Source of the DNA: Trebonia sp963771985
GTDB lineage: Bacteria > Actinomycetota > Actinomycetes > Streptosporangiales > Streptosporangiaceae
Direction: 5' to 3'
Assembly (NCBI GenBank): GCA_963771985.1
Contig: CAVYVO010000007.1
Coordinates: forward strand, 124,001-188,000
Length of the DNA stretch: 64,000 nt
In this document: positions 16,371 through 24,408 of the stretch, in pieces
Layout: each line of letters starts with the position of its first letter
How positions within the stretch are numbered: the stretch's first letter is position 1
The notes under the pieces: model-generated
The model's database searches: none
Seen by the model: only the letters and a program-made list of their open reading frames with translations
Told to the model about the DNA's origin: nothing
Position numbers and translations under genes: made by a program

Positions 16371-18424
16371 CGCCGCGACCGGGGTTGTCCCGTCCGCTGC
16401 CCGGCCGGCTCTACCTCGGCTGGCAGTACGCGACGCTGTACCCCGAGCCCGGGCCGCCGCCGCGGCGCCCCGTGCCGCCGGAGCGAGAGGAGGTCTCCGA
16501 CGCCTGGCTGGCGGCGCAGCGCCGGGAAGAGAACCTCATCAGCAGGCCGCTGCGGATCGCGTGCGCCGCCGCCGGTGCCGTCGCCGCCGTCTTCGTGGCC
16601 TGCGCCGCGGCCGGCTGGCTGCCCGGTATCGTCGCGGCGCCGGTGATCGCCGCCTGCGTCCTGGTCGGCGGGCTGAGCGGATATGCCATCTGGCAGGGCG
16701 AGCGGGCCTTGCGGGCCCGGGTCGCGGCGGAGCGGCTCCGCGTGCAGCGGTTCCGCGCGGACCAGGACAGCCGTCTTTTCGCATGGCAGGCGGAGCACGC
16801 CCGGCAGGTCAAGGAGTGGCAGGGGCGGCGGCTCGCCTACGAGAGCCAGAAGCGCTGGTACGCCGTGTCGCTCCCGGCCGGGATCGACCGGGTGGATGTG
16901 GCCGGCGGCACGCTGTCCGGCTGGTCGGCGCTGCTGACGATGACCGCCGCGTACCGGCTCGCCGCGGGCGGGGAGGTAACCGTCCTCGACCTGTCCGGCG
17001 GCGCGGTGGCGGCCGACCTGCTCACGGTCGCCCGCGAGGCCGGCGTCGCGCCCGCGGTCTGGGTGCTGCCGGGAGACCTGCCGCGGCTGGACTTCACGGC
17101 CTCCCTCGGCATCGGTGAGCTCGCCGACGTTCTCGCTCTGTCCGTCAGCGTGGCCGAGGACCGGGAGTCCACCAGGGACCTCGCGGTGGACAGCGCCATC
17201 CTCGAGCGGGTCATGGGCGTGCTCGATCAGGGCGGCGGCGTCCGGCTCGCGAGCGTGGCCGCCGCGCTGCGCACGCTGGCGCAGGTCGGCGACCCGCGGG
17301 CGGACGTGGCGGCGGGCCTGCTCACCGAGCGCGAGGTCGGCCGGCTGAGCACGCTGTACGGCCGGGGCGCCAGCGACCGGGTGGTTCTCGAGCGCGCGCT
17401 CGGCATCGAGTCCCTGCTCCGCAAGCTGGCCGCCACCGGCAGCGAGGCGCTGCCCGTCCCGCGCAGCAGGCTGCGCGTGGTCGCGCTGGACAAGCGCGTC
17501 GGCACGCTGTCGGCGAGGATCCTCGGCAGCTTCGTGATCACCGCCCTGACCCACCTGCTCGGCCAGGCGCCGCCCGGACAGCCCTGGCAGCACACGTTCG
17601 TCCTGCTCGGCGCGGAACGACTGCGCGGCGACGTGCTTGACCGGCTGACCGACGCGTGCGAGAACTCCCGCTCGGGACTCGTCATCGCGTACCGGTCGGT
17701 CCCGCCCGCGGTGCGGCAGCGGATAGGGAGGGGAAACGCCGCGGTGGCGTTCATGCGGCTCGGCAACGCCGAGGACGCCAAGGCGGCGAGCGAGCAGATC
17801 GGGACCGAACACCGCTTCGTGCTCTCCCAGCTCACCGAGACTGTCGGAACCTCCGTGACGGACACGACCGGAGCTTCCTACACCAGCACGGTGGGCGCTT
17901 CGTCGGCGGAGGCCGTCGCGCTCTCGGACAGCGAGTCGGTCTCGCGGGGCGCTGGCCGCTCGCGTCCCGTCGAGAGCGGCTTCCTGCCGTTCGCCGACGG
18001 CGGCTCGCGCTCCGCCGAGACAGGCGCGTCAAGCGGGACGAGCGAGTCGCGATCGCTCACCGCGGGACTCAGCACGAGCACGGCGTGGGGGGTGTCGACC
18101 ACGCTGGCGGCGGGGGACAGCCACTCGCTCGCGCAGTCCCTGCAGCGCTCGCGGGAGCTCATCGTCGAGGCCGCCGAACTGCAGCGGCTGCCGCCCACCG
18201 CGATGATCGTCAGCTACGGCACCGCGGCGGGCCGCCAGGTATTCCTGGCCGACGCCAACCCGGCGATCGGCGGCCTGGCCGCCGCGACGATGACGCCGCT
18301 CGCGGAGGCGGGCATCGTCCGCGCCGCAGCGCCGGACGGGCAAGAGCCGCCAGACAGCGGGCAGGCCGTCCTGCAACCCAACGTGGGACCGCCGTCCGCC
18401 CGCCTGGACTGGCGTAAGCGCTGA
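16367..18424 (+). CDS. membrane protein with degenerate TraD/VirD4-like ATPase domain (B)
   Basis: The 685-residue protein has a membrane hairpin at about 62-110 and a charged linker. Its nucleotide-binding-like core reads GGTLSGWSALL (180-190), matching GGTGSGKSTLL except Trp186 for Lys. A later segment (FVLLGAERLRGDVLDRLTDA; GNAAVAFMRLGNAEDAKAAS; HRFVLSQLTETVG) follows the TraM-recognition part of actinobacterial coupling proteins. A Ser/Thr-rich stretch (about 490-590) follows, as in those proteins. Start GTG 16367 overlaps gene A. The pair is probably one membrane complex. The stand-alone context, with no relaxase or integrase nearby, argues against an active conjugative element. Confidence 0.6.
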   Translation: MTPRPGLSRPLPGRLYLGWQYATLYPEPGPPPRRPVPPEREEVSDAWLAAQRREENLISRPLRIACAAAGAVAAVFVACAAAGWLPGIVAAPVIAACVLVGGLSGYAIWQGERALRARVAAERLRVQRFRADQDSRLFAWQAEHARQVKEWQGRRLAYESQKRWYAVSLPAGIDRVDVAGGTLSGWSALLTMTAAYRLAAGGEVTVLDLSGGAVAADLLTVAREAGVAPAVWVLPGDLPRLDFTASLGIGELADVLALSVSVAEDRESTRDLAVDSAILERVMGVLDQGGGVRLASVAAALRTLAQVGDPRADVAAGLLTEREVGRLSTLYGRGASDRVVLERALGIESLLRKLAATGSEALPVPRSRLRVVALDKRVGTLSARILGSFVITALTHLLGQAPPGQPWQHTFVLLGAERLRGDVLDRLTDACENSRSGLVIAYRSVPPAVRQRIGRGNAAVAFMRLGNAEDAKAASEQIGTEHRFVLSQLTETVGTSVTDTTGASYTSTVGASSAEAVALSDSESVSRGAGRSRPVESGFLPFADGGSRSAETGASSGTSESRSLTAGLSTSTAWGVSTTLAAGDSHSLAQSLQRSRELIVEAAELQRLPPTAMIVSYGTAAGRQVFLADANPAIGGLAAATMTPLAEAGIVRAAAPDGQEPPDSGQAVLQPNVGPPSARLDWRKR

Positions 18425-18525
18425 ACGGCAGGGCGATTGTCGGAACCCACGAGAATCGGCGGCCGCACCGGCGACTGGCTCGTCGGGGCCTTGGCGCGGC
18501 CGGTAACCGGATAGCATCGGCCGCG

Positions 18526-19809
18526 ATGGACGACAACAACTCTTCCCCGTTGGCACAGACCAGCCGGCAGCGTGCGAGGCTGCCGATGCGGGCGAGGCTC
18601 GCGACAACGGTCGGCGGCGCCGCCGCCACGGTGTCCCGCCTCGCCGGGAAGGGCGACGGCTCGGTCATCGGCGGCATCATCGGCCTGCGCCTCCAGCCCG
18701 ACCTGCTGTCGCTGCTCGCGCAGGGGCGCCAGGTCGTCCTCGTCACCGGGACCAACGGCAAGACGACGACGACGCGCCTGATCACCGCGGCGCTGAGCGC
18801 GCTGGGCCAGGAGATCGCGACGAACATCTACGGCGCGAACATGGAGGCCGGGCTCACGTCGGCGCTGAGCCGCGCGCCGGACGCGCCGATCGCCGTCCTC
18901 GAGACGGACGAGAAGTACATCCCGGCGATGGTGCGGGCGACCAAGCCCAGGGTGGTCGTGCTGCTGAACCTGAGCCGCGACCAGATGGACCGCGCGGCCG
19001 AGATCTGGCTGCTCGCGCGCCGCTGGCGGGAGGCGCTCGGCAGCGCGCCCGGCTGCCGGGTGGTGGCGAACGCCGACGACCCGCTGGTCGCCTGGGCGGC
19101 GGGCTCGGCGCGCCAGGTCACCTGGGTCGCCGCCGGGCAGCGCTGGCGAGACGACTCGTGGTGCTGCCCGCACTGCGGCGCGCACCTGGAGCGGGACGGC
19201 GACGACTGGTCCTGCCGCGAGTGCGCCTACCGGCGTCCGCCGGTCAGCTGGGTGCTCACCGGCGACCAGGTGATCGACCCGTCCGGCCGGGCACGTCCGC
19301 TCGAGCTGGCGCTGCCGGGCCGGGCCAACCGGTCCAACGCGGTCGTCGCGCTCGCGGTGGCCGACGCGTTCGGCGTGAGCATCTCCCGCGCGCTCCGCGA
19401 ACTGCGCGCGGTCACCTCGGTGGCCGGGCGCTACACCCAGGTGCGCAGGCGGGGCTGCGATATCCGCCTGCTGCTGGCCAAGAACCCGGCCGGCTGGCTG
19501 GAGGCGCTCGACGTGCTCGCCCCGCCCCCGGTGCCGGTGCTGCTCTCGGTGAACGCGCAGGGCCCCGACGGCCGTGACACCTCATGGCTCTGGGACGTGG
19601 ACTACCGGCGGCTGCGCGGCCGGGCGGTCCTGGTCGGCGGTGAGCGCAAACTGGACCTCGCCGTCCGGCTGGAGGCCGACGACGTGCCGTTCCGGCTGGT
19701 GAAGGACATCGACGAAGCGATCGACGCGGCCGGCGCCCCCAGCCTGGAGGTGCTGGCCAATTACACCGCCTTCCAGCAGTACCGCGCCGTCCTCGGGAGG
19801 GCCGAATGA
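18526..19809 (+). CDS. murT: lipid II isoglutaminyl synthase, MurT subunit
   Basis: The 427-residue Mur-ligase-like protein has ATP loop GTNGKTTTTRLI (about 84-95), a central zinc ribbon (CPHC, then CREC, about 210-230) and a C-terminal DUF1727 domain with LEVLANYTAFQQY. With GatD it amidates the D-glutamate of lipid II to D-isoglutamine. ATG 18526. The stop overlaps the gatD start (ATGA), so the two subunits are made in step. Confidence 0.93.
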   Translation: MDDNNSSPLAQTSRQRARLPMRARLATTVGGAAATVSRLAGKGDGSVIGGIIGLRLQPDLLSLLAQGRQVVLVTGTNGKTTTTRLITAALSALGQEIATNIYGANMEAGLTSALSRAPDAPIAVLETDEKYIPAMVRATKPRVVVLLNLSRDQMDRAAEIWLLARRWREALGSAPGCRVVANADDPLVAWAAGSARQVTWVAAGQRWRDDSWCCPHCGAHLERDGDDWSCRECAYRRPPVSWVLTGDQVIDPSGRARPLELALPGRANRSNAVVALAVADAFGVSISRALRELRAVTSVAGRYTQVRRRGCDIRLLLAKNPAGWLEALDVLAPPPVPVLLSVNAQGPDGRDTSWLWDVDYRRLRGRAVLVGGERKLDLAVRLEADDVPFRLVKDIDEAIDAAGAPSLEVLANYTAFQQYRAVLGRAE

Positions 19810-20519
19810 CCCCGCTGCGACTCGTGTGGATCTACCCCGACCTGCTCAGCACCTACGGCGACCGCGGCAACGTCCTCGTCCTCGAACGGCGTGCCCGGCT
19901 GCGCGGGGTGCCGGCCGAGATCCTCGAGGTGAACTCGGACCAGCCGGTGCCGTGGGACGGCGACATCTACCTGATGGGCGGCGGTGAGGATCTGCCGCAG
20001 ACGCTGGCCACGCGCCGGCTCCAGGCGGACGGCGGGCTGCACGAGGCGGCCAGGCGCGGCGCGGTGGTCTTCGCGGTCTGCGCCGGCTACCAGATGCTGG
20101 GCGCCGAGTTCGGCGGCGCGGACGACGCGCCGGTGCCAGGGCTCGGCCTGCTGGACATCCGCAGCGGACGCGGCGAGCGCCGCGCCGTCGGCGAGATCGT
20201 GGCCGACGTGGACCCCGCGCTGAACGTGCCCAGGCTCACCGGGTTCGAGAACCACCAGGGCGTCACCCGGCTCGGGCCGCGCGCGCGGCCCCTGTCCCGC
20301 ACGACGCTCGGCACCGGCAACGGGGACGGCACCGAGGGCGCCTACGCGGGCCGCGTGCTCGGCACCTACCTGCACGGGCCGGCGCTGGTGCGCAACCCCG
20401 GGCTGGCCGACCTGCTGCTCTACTGGGCCGTCGGGCCGCTGCCGCCGCTCCCGCCGCAGGACGAAGAGCTCGCGCAGCGGCTGCGCGACGAACGCCTGAC
20501 GGCCGTCAGCGGTCAGTAG
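19806..20519 (+). CDS. gatD: lipid II isoglutaminyl synthase, glutamine amidotransferase subunit GatD
   Basis: The 237-residue class I (triad) glutaminase has the nucleophile Cys92 in VFAVCAGYQML and His190 in GTYLHGPAL. It releases ammonia from glutamine and hands it to MurT. It begins MTPLRLVWIYPDLLSTYGDRGN, the standard GatD N-terminus. It converges with the DsrE-like gene, overlapping by 7 bp at the 3' ends. Confidence 0.93.
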   Translation: MTPLRLVWIYPDLLSTYGDRGNVLVLERRARLRGVPAEILEVNSDQPVPWDGDIYLMGGGEDLPQTLATRRLQADGGLHEAARRGAVVFAVCAGYQMLGAEFGGADDAPVPGLGLLDIRSGRGERRAVGEIVADVDPALNVPRLTGFENHQGVTRLGPRARPLSRTTLGTGNGDGTEGAYAGRVLGTYLHGPALVRNPGLADLLLYWAVGPLPPLPPQDEELAQRLRDERLTAVSGQ

Positions 20520-20875
20520 ACGAGCGCCTGGGTGTCGTCGGCCATGATCTCGGCGACGAACGTCGCGGCGCCGGCGATCCGCACGCCGTCGATGACGTCC
20601 GCCGTGGTGATGTCCCGCCGCGCGGCGCACTGACTGCACACCGTCACCGTGCCGAGCGCGAGCACGGAGGCCAGCAGGTCCGCCAGGGGCGCCGCGTGCG
20701 GCAGCGAGAAGTCGGACGCCCGGCCCGGCAACGCGAACCAGGCGGCCTCGCCGGTCAGCCAGAGCGACACGCTGACGCCGCTGGCCACGGCGGCGGCCGC
20801 CACGGTGAAGGCCTGGTTGCAGCGCTCGGGTTCATCCTTGCCCGCCGTGACCTTGATCACGAGAGTCCGTGCCAC
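20513..20875 (-). CDS. DsrE/DsrF-like family protein
   Basis: The 120-residue protein begins ARTLVIKVTAGKDEPERCNQA and contains VAAAAVASGVSVSLWLTGEAA and VTVCSQCAARRDI, the layout of DsrE-like small sulfur-relay proteins. GTG 20875 is preferred (GAGAGG upstream); the frame extends to 20938 without family features. The CSQC cysteines could carry persulfide, by analogy only. No operon partner on this strand. Confidence 0.72.
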   Translation of the reverse strand: MARTLVIKVTAGKDEPERCNQAFTVAAAAVASGVSVSLWLTGEAAWFALPGRASDFSLPHAAPLADLLASVLALGTVTVCSQCAARRDITTADVIDGVRIAGAATFVAEIMADDTQALVY

Positions 20876-20943
20876 GGTTAACTCTAACCTCTCTGGCGTG
20901 CCGCAGCGCACAAACCGGACGCCGCGCACTAGGCTCACGTACT

Positions 20944-21054
20944 GTGCACGGGATGCTGAGCGCGGTGATCATGATCGTCGCTTACGCTGTGGTGGCCATC
21001 GCCGCCGGCTACGCGGCGGTCAAGGTGTTCCGGGGAGGACCGCATGACGGATAA
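20944..21054 (+). CDS. small single-span membrane protein
   Basis: The GTG at 20944 (or ATG 20953) gives a 33-36 residue peptide with one hydrophobic helix (LSAVIMIVAYAVVAIAAGYAAV) and a short polar tail. Its stop overlaps the nitrobindin start (ATG 21044), indicating coupled translation. Short size and composition limit confidence, but a tiny membrane gene coupled to a downstream gene is plausible. Confidence 0.45.
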   Translation: MHGMLSAVIMIVAYAVVAIAAGYAAVKVFRGGPHDG

Positions 21055-21547
21055 CGGCCTGCCGGAGGAGCATCCGGCGATCGCGCCGCTGAGCTTCCTG
21101 CTTGGCCGCTGGGAGGGAGCCGGCGTGGGCGGCTACCCGACGATCGAGAGCTTCCGGTTCGGCCAGGAGATCGTCTTCGGCCACATCGGGAAGCCCTACC
21201 TGACCTACACCAGCCGCAGCTGGCGGCTGGACGACGACGGCAACAAGGTCGAGCCGCTGGCCATGGAGACCGGTTTCTGGCGCCCGCGGCCGGACAGCAA
21301 GCTCGAGGTGCTGCTCGCCCATCCCACGGGGATCGTGGAGATCTACCTTGGCGAGGTCTCGGGGACCCGGATCGACCTGGCCACCGACGTCGTTGCGCGG
21401 ACCGAGTCCGCGAAGCCGGTGACCGCGGGCAAGCGGCTGTACGGGCTGATCGGCGAGGACCTCGCCTACGCCTACGACATGGCGGCGGTCGGGCAGGAGC
21501 TGCAGCCGCACCTGTCGGCGCAGCTCAAGTGGGTCTGGACGGATTGA
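21044..21547 (+). CDS. nitrobindin / FABP-like heme-binding protein (DUF1794)
   Basis: The 167-residue beta-barrel protein has the family signature LLGRWEGAGVGGYPTIESF (about 19-37) and the C-terminal KRLYGLIGEDLAYAYDMAAV. Nitrobindins hold a ferric heme through a late histidine and react with NO or peroxynitrite. I do not see an obvious heme-ligand histidine in the final strand other than His162 (LQPHLSAQL). It sits upstream of nur, as in other actinobacteria. Confidence 0.85.
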   Translation: MTDNGLPEEHPAIAPLSFLLGRWEGAGVGGYPTIESFRFGQEIVFGHIGKPYLTYTSRSWRLDDDGNKVEPLAMETGFWRPRPDSKLEVLLAHPTGIVEIYLGEVSGTRIDLATDVVARTESAKPVTAGKRLYGLIGEDLAYAYDMAAVGQELQPHLSAQLKWVWTD

Positions 21548-21560
21548 TCTGAGAAAGGCA

Positions 21561-21620
21561 ACCCCCGGGCGACTCGCGCTTTCGCGGGACCGGCTGGACA
21601 AGGCCGGTCAGCCCGGGGGT
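21561..21620. ncRNA. compact three-way-junction RNA structure (candidate)
   Basis: Stem P1 pairs ACCCCCGGGC (21561-21570) with GCCCGGGGGT (21611-21620), 10 perfect bp. Inside it, P2 is CGCG-CTTT-CGCG (21575-21586) and P3 pairs GACCGGC (21588-21594) with GCCGGTC (21603-21609). Only six junction nucleotides are unpaired. This could be an elaborate terminator for nitrobindin, the 3' part of a minus-strand small RNA that includes the mini-ORF at 21702-21740, or both. Strand is undecided. Confidence 0.4.
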
Positions 21621-21638
21621 CCGGTGTATGCCTTTGAT

Positions 21639-21704
21639 TAGCCCGCCGCCACCCCGTCAGGGCCGGAGACCTGTGACAGATCTCCTCGGCGGGGGCGGCG
21701 GCTA
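21639..21704. repeat. large GC-rich hairpin upstream of nur
   Basis: TAGCC-CGCCGCC on the left pairs with GGCGGCTA on the right, and GGAGA (21664-21668) pairs with TCTCC (21680-21684) inside. Together with the three-way junction it fills most of the nitrobindin-nur gap. The stop codon of the minus-strand mini-ORF lies in its base. Confidence 0.5.
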
Positions 21705-21740
21705 GCTGACAGCCACCTCGCAAGTCCGATGACTATGCAT
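21702..21740 (-). CDS. 12-codon mini-ORF with extended Shine-Dalgarno
   Basis: The peptide is MHSHRTCEVAVS. The minus-strand sequence AAAGGAGGTGGTCC (21746-21759) lies just upstream of the ATG at 21740. It matches the complement of the 16S 3' end (AAAGGAGGTGATCC) at 13 of 14 positions, with the AAAGGAGGT core at 21751-21759 spaced 10 nt from the start. Such a strong ribosome-binding site in front of a 12-codon frame, followed by structured RNA, suggests a regulatory leader or a small RNA that engages ribosomes. No downstream gene lies on this strand within reach. Confidence 0.35.
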   Translation of the reverse strand: MHSHRTCEVAVS

Positions 21741-21926
21741 ACTTCGGACCACCTCCTTTCCGCGTACCAAGAACGCTACGTGAGCCACCGCCGTCGGCGC
21801 AAGAGATTTCTCTGGTGGCGAACCTAGATTCGAGTTCCGGCGCTAGCGTGACCTACAGGCCGATTGCGCGATCGACCCGCGTGACGGGACGGCCGGCAGC
21901 CCCGATCCGGAACTAAACTCGACAGC

Positions 21927-22367
21927 ATGGAGCACGATCTGCCGCGCACCTGGGACGAGGAGCTGCGATCTCGCGGCTACCGGGTGACGCCGCAGCGTCA
22001 GCTCGTCCTCGAGGCGGTAGCCAAGCTCGACCACGCGACACCCGAAGAGATCGCGGCGAGCGTCCAGAAAACCGCCAAGGGCGTGAACATCTCGACGATC
22101 TACCGGACCCTCGAGCTCCTGGACAACCTTGGCCTGGTCACCCACACGCACCTGCATCACGGCGCGCCGACCTACCACCTGGCCAGCCACGCCGACCACG
22201 TGCACCTGGTCTGCCAGGACTGTGGAAAGGTCGGCGAGGTGAGCCCCGAGGCCATCAGGCCGCTGATCACGGCGCTGGACGAGGGGCAGGGGTTCGAGAC
22301 CGACGTGGCGCACCTGACTGTGTTCGGGCGCTGCAAAGACTGCAGGGGGAAGCGAACCGATGCTTAA
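21927..22367 (+). CDS. nur: Fur-family regulator, nickel-responsive Nur type
   Basis: The 146-residue Fur protein has DNA-binding helix GYRVTPQRQLVLEAV and NISTIYRTLELLDNLGLV, then metal-binding THLHHGAPTYHLASHADHVHLVC, CQDC and a C-terminal CKDC for the structural zinc. The sequence follows Streptomyces Nur (SGY/GYRxTPQRQLVLEAV, HLxHGAPTYHLA) more than iron Fur or Zur. Nur represses nickel uptake and Fe-superoxide dismutase genes when nickel is bound. It overlaps ygfZ by 8 bp. Confidence 0.82.
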   Translation: MEHDLPRTWDEELRSRGYRVTPQRQLVLEAVAKLDHATPEEIAASVQKTAKGVNISTIYRTLELLDNLGLVTHTHLHHGAPTYHLASHADHVHLVCQDCGKVGEVSPEAIRPLITALDEGQGFETDVAHLTVFGRCKDCRGKRTDA

Positions 22368-23430
22368 CATCGAAGGCGCCGTCGAGGCGGACTGGCCGGA
22401 CGAGGGTGTCGCCGCGCACTACGGCGACCCGATGCGCGAGCAGCGCGCCATGACCGAGGGCCAGGTGCTCGTCGACCGCGCCAACCGCGGCATCGTCACG
22501 GTGACCGGCCCGGACCGGCTGACCTGGCTGCACAGCCTGACCAGTCAGCAGCTAGAGCGGCTCGCGCCGGGCAGCACCGCGGAGGCGCTCATCCTGAGTC
22601 CCCAGGGCCACCTCGAGCACTACCTGACGCTGACCGACGACGGCGCTACCGTCTGGGCGCACGTCGAGCCGGGCACCGCGCCGGCGCTGGTCGATTACCT
22701 GAACTCGATGCGGTTCATGCTCCGGGTGGAAGTGGCGGATGTCACTTCGGAGTTCGCGGTGCAAACGCTGGCGGGCCCGCTCCCAGCTGACGGAGGCCCA
22801 GTATTCCGAACGGACGCGGCATCCTCGGTCCCGTTCATCCCGGCTGCGGCAGAGGGCCTGGCGGAGGCAGTCACTACCGGTCCGTTCGGGATAGACGTGA
22901 TCGTTAAAAGGGACGCGGTTGGAAAGCTGGGGACTACGGTCGCCGGGATGTGGGCGTTCGAGGCGGCACGGATCGCGGGCCGGGTGGCGCGGCCCGGGCT
23001 GGACACCGACCACAAGACGCTGCCGCACGAAGTGGGCATGATCGGGGCCGCCGTGCACCTGAACAAGGGCTGTTACCGGGGCCAGGAGACCGTCGCCCGC
23101 ATCCACAACCTCGGCCACCCGCCGCGGCGGCTGGTCTTCCTGCACCTGGACGGCAGCGCCGACCGGCTGCCCGCGCACGGCTCGCCGGTCACCCTGGCGG
23201 ACGGCACTCAGGTCGGGTTCGTGGGCTCGGCCGCGCGTCACTTCGAGCTCGGGCCCATCGGGCTGGGCCTCATCAAACGCGCCGTCCCGGTAGACGCTAC
23301 GCTGCTCGCGGACGGAGTCGCCGCCGCGCAGGAGGTCATCGTCCCGCCGGACGCAGGCGCCAACGTGCGCGTCACGCTGCGGCGGGACAGTGTCCCCCCG
23401 CCGCCTCCGGCGGCTCGCAAGCTGCTCTAG
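22360..23430 (+). CDS. ygfZ: YgfZ/GcvT-domain folate-binding protein
   Basis: The 356-residue protein has the YgfZ motif KGCYRGQETVAR (about 228-239). YgfZ uses tetrahydrofolate to assist maturation or repair of iron-sulfur proteins. N-terminal ALILSPQGHLEHYLTLTDDG and C-terminal LGLIKRAVP fit the family. ATG 22360 overlaps the nur stop. A stretch at 22,740-22,920 has fewer G/C third positions than its flanks. Confidence 0.88.
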   Translation: MLNIEGAVEADWPDEGVAAHYGDPMREQRAMTEGQVLVDRANRGIVTVTGPDRLTWLHSLTSQQLERLAPGSTAEALILSPQGHLEHYLTLTDDGATVWAHVEPGTAPALVDYLNSMRFMLRVEVADVTSEFAVQTLAGPLPADGGPVFRTDAASSVPFIPAAAEGLAEAVTTGPFGIDVIVKRDAVGKLGTTVAGMWAFEAARIAGRVARPGLDTDHKTLPHEVGMIGAAVHLNKGCYRGQETVARIHNLGHPPRRLVFLHLDGSADRLPAHGSPVTLADGTQVGFVGSAARHFELGPIGLGLIKRAVPVDATLLADGVAAAQEVIVPPDAGANVRVTLRRDSVPPPPPAARKLL

Positions 23431-23451
23431 AAGCGAAACTGGGAGGGTCTT

Positions 23452-24408
23452 GTGTTGCGCCGGGCGCTGCTGGCGGTTGCCGCCAGCAAGCAGATCCGCG
23501 GGTTCGTGACGGCTACGCCGGCCACCCGCGCCGTCGTCGACAGGTACGTGGCGGGGGAGAGCATCGGCGACGCGGTGCGGGTGGCCAGGTCGCTGCGCGA
23601 GGCGGGCCTGCTGGTCACGCTCGACTACCTGGGCGAGGACACCACGGACGCCCTGCGGGCGTCCGCGACCGCCACCCAGTACGTCCAGCTGCTCGGCAAG
23701 CTCGCCGCGGAGGGGCTGACCGAAGACGGCGCGGTGGAGGTGTCGGTGAAGCCGACCGCGGTCGGACTGCTGCTCGACGCCTCCGGGCCCGACGGCGGGA
23801 TCAGCGCGATCGGTGAACGGATCGCCGCCGAGCACATCGAGCGGATCGCCGTCGCCGCCAGGGACGCCGGGACCACGGTGACGCTGGACGCGGAAGACCA
23901 CCGGACGACGGATTCGGCCCTGCGGATCGCGGCCTTCCTGCGGCCGCGGCTGCCCTCCATCGGAAGCGTCGTGCAGGCGGCGCTGCGCCGCACCGAGACC
24001 GACGTGCGGGACCTCGCGGTTCCCGGGGTCCGCGTGCGGCTGACCAAGGGCGCCTACGCCGAGCCGGTGTCGGAGGCATTCAGCACGCGGCACGAGGTCG
24101 ACAAGTCGTTCGCGCGGTGCCTGCGGATCCTGATGGCGGGCCCTGGCTACCCCATGATCGCCACCCACGACCCGCGGCTGATCGCGATCACCCGCTCGCT
24201 CGGCCTGCAGCGCGCCCCGGACAGCTTCGAGTACCAGATGCTGTACGGGGTCCGCGCGGACGAGCAGCACCAGCTGGCCGCGAGCGGCGCCCAGGTGCGG
24301 GTGTACCTGCCGTACGGCAGCGACTGGTACGGCTACCTCGTCAGGCGCCTGGCCGAGCGGCCGGCCAACCTGGCGTTCTTCCTTCGTTCGCTGAGGTCCT
24401 CTTCATGA
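23452..24408 (+). CDS. proline dehydrogenase
   Basis: The 318-residue TIM-barrel FAD enzyme has VTLDYLGEDT, VSVKPTAVGL, RLTKGAYAEP and the C-terminal FEYQMLYGVR. It oxidises proline to pyrroline-5-carboxylate. Start GTG 23452 follows GGGAGGG. Its stop overlaps the proC start (ATGA). This puts proline breakdown and the last biosynthetic step in one operon, a possible redox cycle. Confidence 0.92.
   Translation: MLRRALLAVAASKQIRGFVTATPATRAVVDRYVAGESIGDAVRVARSLREAGLLVTLDYLGEDTTDALRASATATQYVQLLGKLAAEGLTEDGAVEVSVKPTAVGLLLDASGPDGGISAIGERIAAEHIERIAVAARDAGTTVTLDAEDHRTTDSALRIAAFLRPRLPSIGSVVQAALRRTETDVRDLAVPGVRVRLTKGAYAEPVSEAFSTRHEVDKSFARCLRILMAGPGYPMIATHDPRLIAITRSLGLQRAPDSFEYQMLYGVRADEQHQLAASGAQVRVYLPYGSDWYGYLVRRLAERPANLAFFLRSLRSSS

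Noticed and set aside
14598..18424. Interpretation as part of an integrative conjugative element
   Set aside because: No relaxase, integrase, excisionase, attachment sites or replication gene nearby, and it is flanked by core genes (pst operon, murT-gatD).
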